A stretch of 64,000 bases of DNA from Brienomyrus brachyistius (lineage: Eukaryota; Chordata; Actinopteri; Osteoglossiformes; Mormyridae): assembly GCF_023856365.1 (NCBI RefSeq), contig NC_064555.1, positions 22,135,254-22,199,253 of the forward strand. The letters are read 5' to 3'. The notes under the pieces are model-generated. The model made no database searches, was not told where the DNA came from, and saw nothing but the letters and a program-made list of their open reading frames with translations. Both the position numbers and the translations under genes were made by a program. This document shows positions 1 to 20,282 of this stretch, piece after piece. The stretch's first letter is position 1, and every line of letters begins with the position of its first letter.

Positions 1-242
1 TAATGCAACTTGCATATTTAATGATAACCACTGAAAAACTTAATAAATGATCACAAAGAGCGAAATTTACGACATTGTTTGAAAATGCAGAAGATTATTA
101 CAAAATGCAGGCACTATTACATAATAAAGTGAAAATTTGTTGCATTTTGTGGAGTTTCACCACAAGGCGGTGCTCTCACGTAATGTTCAAAGCCCTTCAG
201 GGGGTTGGGTGTATGTGACGTGGTTGTTCTGCTTCTCCTCAG
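1..242 (+). other. CPSF1 intron, partial
   Basis: Intron DNA ending at the TTCTCCTCAG acceptor before 243. No repeat or open frame recognised. Confidence 0.7.
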
Positions 243-9453
<9,211 letters not shown>

Positions 9454-10715
9454 AATGAGTTTCTCATCAAAATGATCCTTACTGGTTTTGATTGTTTTAC
9501 AAGGGGTCAAAACAGTTTTCTTAAACTGTTCCCATTTTCAGTGTTTTTGTAGTATGTATTTGAGGAAGACGGATGTATCATTTTTTCATAAAGAACCATA
9601 TTTTGTAAGCAAAAGAAAAAAAAATAAAAAAACAAACCAGAGTTGTCTAGAAGCAATTCATGCACTTTGAGCCCAGCATCAGTGGGGTGACAGATAAGCC
9701 GTCAGCAATTCTCTCCCTGTCCTGGTTCACTTTTACCTTTTTATTACATGATACCAGGGTAAAGGTTATGAATTCATATAAATCTGATCCAAAAGATCTA
9801 TTAGTAACTGTCGTGACAGAAGTGGCACAACAAGTGGACAGAAGTTAAAAATCACCAAGTTTACTGCAGCTGCACGTCATGCCACATTTGTATACACAGT
9901 GTACAGTGTACTGAGAAAGCGTCACTGTAATACACGAAAGGTTTGGGTGACAGTAAATTCACAGAAAATCAGGTTTGTGATGTGTGGAAAAGAGGGCTGA
10001 TGAGGAAAATGAACCATTTTCTTGCATATTTAGTTGTCTATGTGGATTCTGTGCGTTACCTACCTAAATGTGGGCTCACTGCCACATTTACATGAAAAAT
10101 GATATACATTTAATACGTGTGTAATATAATTTAAGACGGCTTGTTTCAGGAATAGTACAACTGCACTAATCTATGATTCTGAGACTGATTTATTCAGTCA
10201 AGGTAAACACAATAAAAAACCATTAAAAATTAAGGTCAAAGTAAAACGTCTCATTTGGCTGGGATACATAATTCAGTTCTTAGTCACTTTCATGATTTCT
10301 GCTTTAGTCCAGCAAGCTCTGTTGCACCCTGTCAGGTTTTTTTTTTTTTGTTAAAAAAGTTTGGCTTTGAATATTTTAAGTAATCAGTCTTTTAAAGTTT
10401 CCTGAAACCATCTGCTCTGTACATAAGGTCCTATATCCTAAGGTCTGTGACTTGTCAAGCCCAGTTCTGTCCAGCTGTTTGATCGGGAGGGGGAGGGGGA
10501 CACCCCACACATAACCCTTACATTACCAATCTCCTACTTTATCTATAACCTATGTTGACCAGAGTATCCCACCTGCAAGGGCATTACCCAACAGAGCCAC
10601 CGTACTTTGAACTTTGTTTCTTCAAAACCGAACTTCATTGGTCCATAAAGACAGCTATCCAATCAGCTTCAGCTCAGTGGTTCCATACACTGTGTGTCAA
10701 GGTTAAAAAAATTAT
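9454..10715. other. Convergent 3' intergenic region, CPSF1 / ADCK5
   Basis: This is the DNA between the CPSF1 stop codon (9451-9453, + strand) and the ADCK5 stop codon (10716-10718, - strand). It must hold both 3' UTRs. On the + strand AATAAA occurs at 9623-9628, in an A-rich stretch, and at 10211-10216. On the - strand AATAAA (seen as TTTATT) occurs at 10189-10194. The + and - signals lie about 20 bp apart, so the two transcripts could overlap at their ends. The rest is AT-rich and shows no open frame or recognised repeat. Which signals are used cannot be judged from sequence. Confidence 0.6.
10189..10216. promoter_or_regulatory. Back-to-back candidate poly(A) signals
   Basis: AATAAA at 10211-10216 reads on the + strand for CPSF1. 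AATAAA at 10189-10194 reads on the - strand for ADCK5. Each lies within 0.8 kb of its gene's stop codon. A T-rich tract that could act as a downstream element for the + signal begins near 10337. Use of either signal is an inference. Confidence 0.4.
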
Positions 10716-13700
10716 TTACTGGAGGTACTGATGGATTTTGTCATCCAGCGTCACCAGGCCGAAGTAGGAGAGAAGTCGCAGTAATGAGCGGGTCAGACTC
10801 ATCTTTGCCATCTCTGACCTGCAGACAGAAGTATTATTTTAAAGTCTATATAAGTAAGGTAACAGGGCATTACATGTCAAGCAGAGGCAGAGGGAGATGT
10901 CTGATACCTGAGAGCGCACTCAAACTTGAGGCCCTCCCAGGCTGCCCACAGCCAGTGAAGCACCCAGATCCTGGGTAATCGCCCGGCCTCCTCTGCCTGG
11001 ATGCGGCCCCAGCCCCTCACAGCACTAGGACCAGGTAGCGGAAAAGAGCAGGCAAATTAGGCAGGGCCCAGACACCTTGAGGCACGGGGCTGCTCCTTGT
11101 TGCTAAACAGTCAAGCTGCCTCATGTCAGAACATGCTTTATTACTGGGTGGTCACAGATCGCCATACATGTTAAATGGCCATTTGAACCCTCACACAAAT
11201 GGCTGAATGTGACATAACCATGGTCACCCATGCATGGCTGGAAAATAATAAGAGTCTGGAGTTTTTCTAAGATTAGTAGGAGAAGCCATACTGGAAGAGA
11301 CCCAGAATCTCACAGAGCCTCCAGGCCAGTAGAGGGCGAAAACACAAGCTGACCTCTTGGCCATGACAGAGTAGCGATCGACGGGCGCCCCCAGTGTGAT
11401 GTTAATGCTGCGCACGGTGTTGACGTTGCGGAACACCAGGAGCATGGGCCGCGGCAGGGACTTCAGCACCCTCATGATGTTCTCGAAGTGGTGCGTGGCC
11501 ATGTCTCGCATGTAGGACGTCTCCTCGCGAGTCAGGATGTTGCCCAAACCCAGCTCACGCATGTTGATGGGCCGCTGCAGCAGCATCTCAGAGAACAGGA
11601 GGTAGTCTGGCCGACAAACAGGTACGTATGCAATTAGATTTACACTTTTACCATGTTTAATGTTTAGGAAAAGACTGATTAATCCTTGTGTATGATGTGT
11701 AGACCTTTCATTGCTGCCCACCTTGTATCAGATAGAGCAAAAACACGGACTGCATGCTGGTCCCCATGGATCAGACTGGGAAACACTGATATAGAGGTAC
11801 ATTTACGTGCTTACCTTTGACCCCAAGGTCATTGGAGTGTTTCCTCATGGCATCCTCATCCCGCAGGATGATGGCACGCCAAAGCTTGCACAAGGCCACC
11901 CTGTCGCTATTGGGGCCGCAGTAGACACAAAAATGGCATCCGTTCAGTAATGCATTGTTTCCACAGCCCGTGGAAGATCCCATGTGTATGTGATAGCACT
12001 CAATGAGGGGTCATGCTCTTAGAGTGCAGGATCCATTAGCCTCTTACCTTTTGCTGAGTAGCTGATAAAGCCCATGATCCAAAAGAACCAACTCTGCTTT
12101 ATTATCTGGTCCTTTTCTCACCAGCACTGGAAATGTGGGAAATAGCTTTTCTGTAACTTCTAGTGAAAACAACCTCCATCCATTTTCCATACCCGCTTGC
12201 CCTATGCAGGGGGACACAGGGATCCCAGAAGCTATGGGCACAAGGAAGGGAATAACCCAGGACAGGACGCTGACCCATCACATGCGCACACGCACACATT
12301 CACACCTATGGAGAATTTGGCATGATAGCAGGTTTTTAGATTGTGGGAGAACACCGAAAGAACCCTAACAACAATACAAGAAGAACATTCAAATATGAAC
12401 GTTATAACACTTACTACTGAGCAATATCTGTAATAACTCTTTCCCAACACAGGTTCTAACTAAGCTTCTACCTAACTAGACCAGTAAATAACCGTATTTG
12501 AATATGGTCCTTAAACCAAATCTAGCTCATCAAATTAATATGCTACACAGACACTCCTCACTTAACAGCTGACCTGTTTAACGACCACCCAGTCAGTGTT
12601 TTATGCTGTATGAGAACTTTGGCTGTGGAAATTTCAGCACAGCATCTCAGCGTGAAGCATCTCATCTCACATTACCTTTTGTTCTTGCAGTCGCTCAGTA
12701 CACTAGCGTTCACAATATCCAAGACTGCATATTTCATCTACATATAGATATATATGCACAAATATATGCATTAATATGTATAAACATATTAATATATACT
12801 AAAAATGTTTTAAATGGTGCAAAGGTGACTGACAGAAACCCACTACCAGTACAGTCTGCTTGAAAGGTCTTTTGCTTATCGACCAGTTCGCTTAACGACC
12901 GAGTCATAGGAACGGAACTTGGTCATTAGGTGAGAAGTATCTGTTTTAAGCTAGTAGATGTGAAAAGGCGATGCTCTCTCCACTTCTGTTTTATGTAACT
13001 AAATGGATCAGAACCTGTCAGGGACAGGCATGAGACTATGCTGATTGCAGGCTTTGACCCAAAATGCTCCCCCGTCAACACCAATCCTAACCTTCAAATA
13101 AACTGCTGCATTTTAAAGCTTCGCCTCCCATTTTGTGATGAGGCAGCCCCACCAACAGCATAACCATGTTCAAAGTAATACTTCTGACATTTACCGTTGC
13201 CGGGATGAGGGTCAGCATGGATGAAGCCAGTGTAAAAGATCTGCTCTGCGAACGTCCGGATCAGCTTGTCGGCAACCTGAGTAGCAAGCAGGAAGAATCG
13301 AGAGCCGCCCCCACCTTCACATCCAATCACATGCTCCGAATCACCGATGTCTTGGAACCTCCAATTAGAGAAGTAATTATACACTCGATGTCTGTACTCA
13401 CATCTCGCAAGTCAAGCCCTTGCTGTCGGATTCCTTCTATGTTGTTTATCTTGCAGCCCTCACAATATTCTGCTGTGAGCACCCTCTGTAAGGCCAAGTA
13501 AACTGGTTCGATTAGTCTGTCCTTCACTAAGGAGCTGCTGGAACCAATTGTAGTGATATAGCGAGTCGTTTCCATTTAAAATGGCGTTCATACCACTGTG
13601 CTGTTTGGATTATGTTTGCACACCTTGCTAGACTGATTCCAGAAAACCTTGGGAACTATGACAAATCTGAATTGCTTGAGATCTTCTGCGCAGCGTTCAG

Positions 13701-16700
13701 AGTTCCTAGCCTCATTCTCAAAGTCCAGCTCCTGTGCCAGAGTCCCCTTCAGGTCCTGAAACACAAGCACACTGACGTCTAAGTGGCATCTCTGTCACCT
13801 TCCACTGTGTTAATGCTAGTCCTATTCAGAGGGGTGGTGGCTATAACGCGACGTGCCATAAATGAACAGAAGGTCCTTCGAATATGAGAGCTTAGTTAGC
13901 AGTGCGACAGGATGCAGTGGTTACTCTGGATCATGAATATGGTGCATTTTGTAGTTCTTCTCTGTATTCTGTTTACAATTGTCACAGTCTTCCTGACAGG
14001 CCCTCCTCCTAAACGTTTTTTTAGATACTTTTATTTTTAGGTATATGTAAATTTAAAGGCATATGTACAGGTATTTATCCCCCCCCCCTTTATCCTCATT
14101 GTTGATCTGTCTAAGTGTGTTGTATGTTGCACATTTGGTCCTGGAGGACGTTATTTCATCTCACTGTGTGCTTTAATGTACATGGCTGAGATGACAATAA
14201 AGCTCTTCTACTACTACTACTACGTGAGTAGTAGGGATAAAACGATAATGACAATTACCACGGTATAATTGCCCTCGATAACGATATGCCAATTGCTTGA
14301 TGAAAGTTCAGCATAATTTAAGACACAACATGCTGCTGACGACGCGCTCTGCATCACAAAATTACCGCATTTTCTCCATGACTACTTGTCAGGACCGGCA
14401 GTGCAGCACAAGCACAAAACACAGCTGTGGAAATGGGGGATTTATCGAACAAATAAAAGAATGCAATAGGGCAGGTAGGCAGACAACAGACAAAACCGTC
14501 AAAACAACAGGGCAACTCACCGGAAGAGCAAGTAAGTCCAAAGCTACCCATTCAATAAGGGTAATCCAGCGAAATCCGAAAGGAAAATCCACAGTAAAAA
14601 TCAGTCCATGAGAAATCCCGACCGTAACAGTCCACAGAGAATTCAGAAAGGATAGGATGAATGCCAGCAGCAGCGTGTTTCATCGATGACTACAATAACC
14701 TGCTTATTTTCTATCTTGGACTTGTGAAATGTGAAATACACATCTGAGCCCACATGGCGCTTTTGGTTTCCTTTTGGGCACGCTTTGAGCCCTTTTTTTG
14801 AACAAAGCGCTCCATCTAGTGGGGTCACATAATGTAGCAAATTGTTCCGGAAGCGTCATTTTTGTCATCACTACTGTTTGGCAAGTATCGTTAACGTTCT
14901 GATGCCAAATAAAACTTTAGAACTATGATTAACCTTCTGGCTTCTGCAACTTCAGCTTAGGAGTACGAGTCAGCCTTTAAACTGGAGAGAAATAATAATC
15001 TGACGTTTATCACAATAGTTATTGATATCGACTGACGCAATTTTTTTTTTTATCGTGATAACATTTTTGGCCGTATCGCCCAGCTCTGTTTCAGAGGACA
15101 ATGTCTCACACATATACCTGTAGGACCCATCGGAATCCAAAGCTGGGATGCATTAATTTTATGACATCCAGAAGAATCTCCAAAGTCCGAATATCCCCAT
15201 CAAATCGATCTCTCAGGTCTATGTACTGCACCTGGCAAAAAGATCCAGACATCTTGGTGTGTCATAGTTCTCAATTATATAAATATATATTTTAAATCCA
15301 TAAACATGATTACACACCTTAACGGCCACAGGAGTTCCATCGTGCAACTCTGCCTTGTGTACCTGAGCTAAGCTTGCAGCTGCCACAGGTTCATAGTCAA
15401 ATGTTTTGAACATCTTATCTGGCGTAGTACTGAAATCTTCTAGAAAGAGTGCATCTACCTGTGGGACAGAGCAAATGAGAAACAAAGAGATGTGAGCTGG
15501 TGTGTAACTCAGCATGTTAGGGTTAGGGTTAGGGTTAGATATCCCATGGCAAGAAAAGTGATCTTATGATTGCTGGGCCCGTCAACAAGGCCCTTAAGCT
15601 TTCCACACTTCACTTTGGACAAAAGTGCATGCTAAATAAACACAAATCTGGATACGGCCCTAACTAAGTGCATTTCATACTTACTGGTCCAGCATGGACC
15701 AGCCAAAATCCCTCAAGGACCCACTGTAATGTATCTCACCTCCTTGTACTTCCGGCTGAGTGCCTTGTCCTCCAGCACTTGCAGAGTGCGAATGTACTCT
15801 GGGGGTAGCAGATGATTGAAGGAGCAGAGGCCCTGGCCCAGCTTAATGTACAGGCCCCCATTCTGTACGGCACCACTGACCATGCTCTCTGCTGCCCTCT
15901 GGTGGCAGGCCGTCATGCCGTCCTTAAAGGCTTGGCTGCTCTGGCAAGGGAGGACAGGTCCTTCATAAAGAGCACAGCTAGGGAATGATGTCACTGTGCA
16001 ACTTTTTTTTTCTTTTCTTTTTAAACTAACCAACTAAGATGTCAAGAACCGTGAACGAGCTTTACCTCATCCAAGCTGCGGAGCGTTACATTGGCCGTCC
16101 ACCAATAATCAACTGAAATCTGGATTCCAACAAACAGCGACCTGTCCAATAACAGTTCAGTGTGAGATGTTAATTTTTTAAAAACTGACCAACATAACTT
16201 ACACCAGTGACACATGTGAAATAGGTGTTTGTAACGGTCACTGCTTGAAGTGGGGAAATAACAGGTACAGTAAAATGCCGTTATGATGGACTTCAAGGGA
16301 CCTGGCAAAACAGTCCTTTATATTCAAAGTCCGTTACATCCAGAGTTGCTGTATGCCGAGAACACAACTACAGGACACCATTTACTCATGCCACGCCCCA
16401 ACAGACACACTTGTGGTACAGATTATAATATTGTACATGTAGTAATCCAAATTTACCTGACCAGATGCATTACTATTAATAATCCCAACTACAGGACCAG
16501 CGGACCTTGTCTGTTACAGACGATATTCCATTATAAGGGAGTCCAGCATAACAGGATTTTACTGTACTAATACCTCCTGTGTTATTCAGTGTTGGCATGC
16601 AAGAAACAGTCCTTCTATGTACAAGGTGGTGCCAGTGCTGCGGACCAGTAAGTACTGGCCCACTGTAAGCACTGGTAAGTGTGCTGAACATCAGGGCATT

Positions 16701-18676
16701 CTACCTTCTGCAACCATACTCCATCTGTCTTTATTTTACATACTTTATTCCCTATGTTTCAAAATTCATGTGAAATTGCAGGAAAAAAACGCAAGGCCCA
16801 AAACCCACCTACAGAATCGGCCAACCCCCTCTACCAAGATCCTCAACTTCCGCCGCTCCCGATTATCCGATATGCCGTACTGGACCCCAGCCACAAGGGG
16901 GGCACCAAACAAGAGGCCGAGCAGCATCTTCTTCAACAGCCCTCGGTCTTTTCCCCGCCTGCAGAGTGAAACCCCCAGCGATGAGTCAGCCATGTAAATC
17001 ACCATCCTGCACTGAGACTGCCCTCTTCATCTGTACAGTACGAGCTGGACCAGAGTGGCATCTCGCTTTGAACACAATCAGCTAATACTGCAAAATCTCT
17101 GCAACAGTTTCTCCAGTAACCCGTCAGCATTTCTCACTAGAATTCCGCAATGCGATATATTTGTTAAACTTGGCGATACCATACGAATACATTCACGGTT
17201 TATACCAGGTTTTAACTGGATGACTTTCATTGACATTTACGTAACTCTGTTTAGGTTACTCAGCGATCAAAGGGATTTCACGGAAGCATTCAGTTCTCTT
17301 TTTCATACTCCCTGAACGGGTAACAACAAGTTAAAGGGCATATTTACTTTCCTTATGCACACATTGTTTAAATAGCTGGTTACATTAACTAAAAACATAG
17401 ATTCTCTCAAAATGCTAATGTATGTTAAGTTAAAGACCAGTGTATGAAAAGCTTTTCATTAAGCACCAGTTAGTAGATAAACATGCTGCTTAGTTGGGTG
17501 CCTGACCTGACAGCTAGTGTTTGCTCTGCCACTTACCTGTGTGAACTGAAGGGCCTGTGCAGTACCACCTGGGATCCAGACAGTGTGGTTACGCGCAGCA
17601 GGGCCAGGTGATGGCGACATAGATGCAGCTGAAACAGCACAACAGAGAGCGAGTGGAATATAATGGGCAGTTGCAGGGGAGCAAAGACAAGAGCTTCCAA
17701 GGAAACCAGGGATTGGGGGGGGGGGGGCATATCATATCCACATAGTGGACCTGATCTGAAGAACATTAACAGTTATTTTCAAAAATAATTTAATTCACAA
17801 TCCTAAGCCCTCCCCCCCCTTGTAAAACGTGGCTGAGGAATTAGACCAATGTTTTCTCGGTGCCAAGGCCAGGGGAGATAATCCAGTCAAGTTTGTTGTT
17901 TTCATTACTTATATCAGAGAACAACATGTTACAGACAAGATGATTTAGAGACTGGGCCTCTATGTCAGGGACCTGTCCCCGGTGGAAATTTAAAGTTATG
18001 CAACAGTGGGAAATGTAAACTATCCTTTCTGAGATCATTCTTAGAATGAGTAGCATGTTGTGGAAACATTCAAATAAATATGTTGAGTGATACTCATTAA
18101 GGAACTTATTTCCCTTCAATAAGTATCCAAAGGGAGCGCAGGGGGTCAAGGAGCACAAATAAACAGAACTGTTATTACTGAGAATATATCTGAGAAGTCA
18201 ATGCAGTGTATGGATTAAAACCATTATTATCTTATTATGATTCTACCAGGGTTCCTCAAGGGTCTTCCAACATTTACGTCGAACATGCAGATAAATACCA
18301 TCCTACAGCTTTGTGTGTATTTTGAAGAACTTCAACTGTAATTGCAGGTCTGCGATACTAAGCATACGAGTATAAGATCACGTTTAACTGTTAATCTGTC
18401 AATTTACCAGATCTTCATTATTGGCTTCTACAACAGGCGTTTAGAAGCCGTGTTAGGGGCTTTCAACAGCTTCAAGGACATACAATACGATTTCAATGCT
18501 ATTACCGTGTACTTTCAGTGCGTTAAAGCTCACCAACCGTTAATTATCTAGGGGGCTGGCGAACACTGTCATTCAACTGATGTGACACGTTACGCAAAGC
18601 GCATTCAGCTGCAGAGACTGAAGTATCTGAGAGAGAGACAGCGTAGCCTTACCGCGCTTAACATGTCGCCGGCCAT
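10716..18676 (-). CDS. ADCK5: ADCK5, aarF-domain (UbiB/ABC1 family) atypical kinase, complete
   Basis: Predicted mitochondrial member of the UbiB/ABC1/ADCK family; the substrate is unknown and family members are atypical kinases or ATPases. Coding exons in transcript order: 18676-18653, 17628-17537, 16958-16809, 16141-16066, 15940-15740, 15458-15318, 15231-15118, 13755-13624, 13485-13402, 13276-13195, 12126-12048, 11906-11815, 11606-11354, 11024-10908, 10818-10716. All phases join, giving 579 residues against 580 in human. The N-terminus is basic and lacks acidic residues after position 4, like a mitochondrial presequence. A hydrophobic segment lies at about 50-66. Family motifs are KLGQ at 147-150, the Ala-rich loop AAASLAQVH near 208-216, VAVK with Lys228, HADPHPGN at 358-365, and DHG at 382-384 in place of DFG. 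The start is the ATG of an 8-codon first exon, joined in phase to an exon that has no in-frame Met; a second Met is at codon 5. Confidence 0.94.
12127..13194. other. ADCK5 intron with LINE-tail fragment and Tigger-like MITE
   Basis: About 12174-12335 resembles the dispersed fish 'CCATCCATTTTCC...GGGATCCC...CACATTCACACC' repeat, a LINE 3' region in - orientation. A separate inverted-repeat element spans 12548-12943. The remainder is unremarkable AT-rich intron. Confidence 0.55.
12548..12943. mobile_element. Tigger/pogo-like MITE
   Basis: CAGACACTCCTCACTTAA at the left and TTAGGTGAGAAGTATCTG at the right are imperfect inverted copies. The interior repeats CTTAACGACC-type words. The flanking TA duplication is not preserved. 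It is non-coding and lies in an ADCK5 intron. Confidence 0.6.
13756..15117. other. ADCK5 intron with LINE 3' end and hAT-like element
   Basis: About 13970-14222 ends with GAGATGACAATAAAGCTCTTC followed by a (CTA)n tail, the form of a fish LINE 3' end on the + strand. About 14232-15088 is bounded by GGGATAAAACGATAATGAC and by GGCCGTATCGCCCAGCTCTG, like a non-autonomous hAT element with diverged ends. No transposase frame seen. Confidence 0.5.
15515..15538 (+). repeat. Short interstitial telomere-type repeat
   Basis: Four copies of GTTAGG (the vertebrate TTAGGG unit) in an ADCK5 intron, 24 bp in all. Confidence 0.9.
16268..16564. mobile_element. Tigger/pogo-like MITE with TA duplication
   Basis: The left end is CAGTAAAATGCCGTTATGAT and the right end ATAACAGGATTTTACTG, which are inverted copies. 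TA flanks both sides (16266-16267, 16565-16566). The CAGTAAAA terminus is typical of pogo/Tigger elements. Non-coding, 297 bp, within the ADCK5 intron 16142-16808. Confidence 0.75.
17629..18652 (-). other. ADCK5 intron 1
   Basis: About 1 kb between the 8-codon first exon and exon 2. It contains a G run on the + strand near 17717 and a C run near 17812. No repeat or open frame of note. Confidence 0.6.
18653..18676 (-). CDS. ADCK5: ADCK5 coding exon 1 (8 codons)
   Basis: This short exon carries the start codon. It encodes MAGDMLSA and ends at a strong GTAAGG donor. The next exon (17628-17537) opens in phase 0 with [12 protein letters not shown], comparable to the LCHFHSAL stretch near the human N-terminus. 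The only ATG inside that second exon is out of frame, which is why the start is placed here. Met1 and Met5 are both possible starts. Confidence 0.75.
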
Positions 18677-18854
18677 ATTCTCGCCTTCTTATTGCGACGC
18701 TCTTGCCCGCTTTGGCTTCGTCTGTTCGGCCACTAAAAGGCTAAAAACACGTCGTTACCAACACGTCAAGGTACAGCCATAGTCCCCACAACCCAAAGTC
18801 ACTCAAGCCTCCCCGCTCGCGCGCCGCCGCAGCTCACGCAGATAGCGCGCGGCC

Positions 18855-18866
18855 GGTCACGTGACC
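18855..18866. promoter_or_regulatory. Palindromic GGTCACGTGACC E-box
   Basis: A perfect 12-bp palindrome with core CACGTG lies about 180 bp upstream of the ADCK5 ATG. The inner 10 bases, GTCACGTGAC, match the consensus for TFEB/TFE3 (CLEAR) and USF-type bHLH-ZIP proteins. Function is inferred from motif and position only. Confidence 0.55.
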
Positions 18867-19769
18867 GATCGACCGCTGACAGACCGCCAGTCTGGTGTCA
18901 GTGGGGGCGCTTCGGCGGGGTGTCCACGGCTCCGCCTGAACGGTTAGCCCACAGTCAGCGGCCAGTAACGAGAATGTTTCATTGCGTGGCACAAGTACAA
19001 AGTATTCTAACAATTATACATTTATTTGTGGTTGCACAAAAATGTGTACACGTGATTTAGCGTAAAGGGATTAACCTTGCTAAAAAAATGTATATAAAGT
19101 AACATCTTATGTATTTCTCGTTTTATTCCGAAAAACATCTTCCCTTTCACTTATTCCTACGTAACGCATGGATTTAAGGGTTTGCGTAATCACGTTGCCG
19201 ATGCATACTTGACATTTTTTTTGTTGCTATTCCAATTAAATATTTATGTGTCTGTTTGCCTCGCTTCTTCTTTCATAAAGCTTCAATGTGTAATATACAT
19301 CACTGAAGTTATTTTGAAAGTGTAATTAGTGTAAACGCAGAGAAAATATGCTTTCTGACTGACACCCCGGGGTCACCTGCCGCTGCGTAGTATATGATGG
19401 AGACGTTACATCACATTACATCATAATCACCTGCTGCACCTTTGAGGAAACTCACGCCGGACCTGACAGTGAACTTCTGCAATAAAAAAACTAATTTGAT
19501 ATACTATGTTACGGTTAATTGCACTGGCCAGACTTGATGGCTTTTCGAGGAAAGAATCTTTTTCGAGTAATGGAGTAGCATACACCTCGAATGCTGTGGG
19601 CGTCAGCTGCACGCTTTGTCCGACGCACTAGCCGTTTCCACCCCAAAACATCCAGTGACGTTTGTGTAAATACAGTATCGTGCACCGCTGCTGACCTGCC
19701 CACCGCTGGCAGCGCCTCCCGGAAGCCGCGCAGCTGCGCTGTCTCTGCGGTCTTGTGTTTCCTGTTTAC

Positions 19770-19778
19770 GGGCGGGAA
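19770..19778 (+). promoter_or_regulatory. E2F-like GGGCGGGAA site
   Basis: This sequence lies about 200 bp upstream of the CTDP1 start codon, inside the CpG-rich stretch. It matches the E2F core. A single short motif, so weak evidence. Confidence 0.3.
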
Positions 19779-19974
19779 GAGCGAACGATAGCTGGGCGCA
19801 GATCGCATCACGGCGTTGGGCTTTCTGCTTCCGCGGACTGCACGCTGCTGCTGTCTGCTGAATTTCCAGTAACGGTGCCGCTGATCCGCTTTTGCTCCTG
19901 AGGGATTTTGATACATTTCAGTAGGTGCTGAAGTTTTTTTTCACCGCCACAAGGGATCGGGGCTGCGAGAGCAG

Positions 19975-20282
19975 ATGGAGGACCATGCGGACTCTGGTGG
20001 TGGCGGTACCGCTGCCTTGGCGGGGCCCTCGGTCGTGGTGACCGAGGTCCGCTGCCCGGCTGCCAGCCGCCCCCTCCGCCTGCTGGAGTGGAAGGTGAAG
20101 CCCGGATCGCTGGTTAACGTGGACTCCGTGCTGGCACTCTGTGCTCCCGTGCCCCCGGAGCGGGAGGACGGCCCAGACGTACGCCAGCGGCCGATCAGGC
20201 CATCGGAGAAGAAGGTGAAGTCGGACCGCGCCGGGGTGGTGCGGGAGCTGTGCTGCCAGCTTGGACAGCTCATTCCTCCGGG
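19975..20282 (+). CDS. CTDP1: CTDP1 exon 1 (start codon, N-terminal domain)
   Basis: Encodes residues 1-102 plus two bases of the next codon. VTEVRCP, RPLRLLEWKVKPGS and SDRAGVVRELC match the human N-terminus, which resembles a lipoyl/biotinyl carrier fold. The ATG lacks a purine at -3 but has G at +4. It is chosen because the frame matches the human protein from the first few codons. The exon ends at a consensus GTGAGT donor and lies in CpG-rich DNA. Confidence 0.93.

Larger units (their letters stand above)
18677..19974. promoter_or_regulatory. Divergent ADCK5 / CTDP1 promoter region
   Basis: This 1.3-kb segment separates the two start codons, so both promoters must lie here or in the leaders. 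There are two GC- and CpG-rich parts. One, at about 18780-18960, is next to ADCK5. The other, at about 19590-19974, runs into CTDP1 exon 1. An AT-rich centre separates them, which suggests two adjacent promoters rather than one compact bidirectional promoter. No TATA box is obvious. Transcription starts are not visible. Confidence 0.6.
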
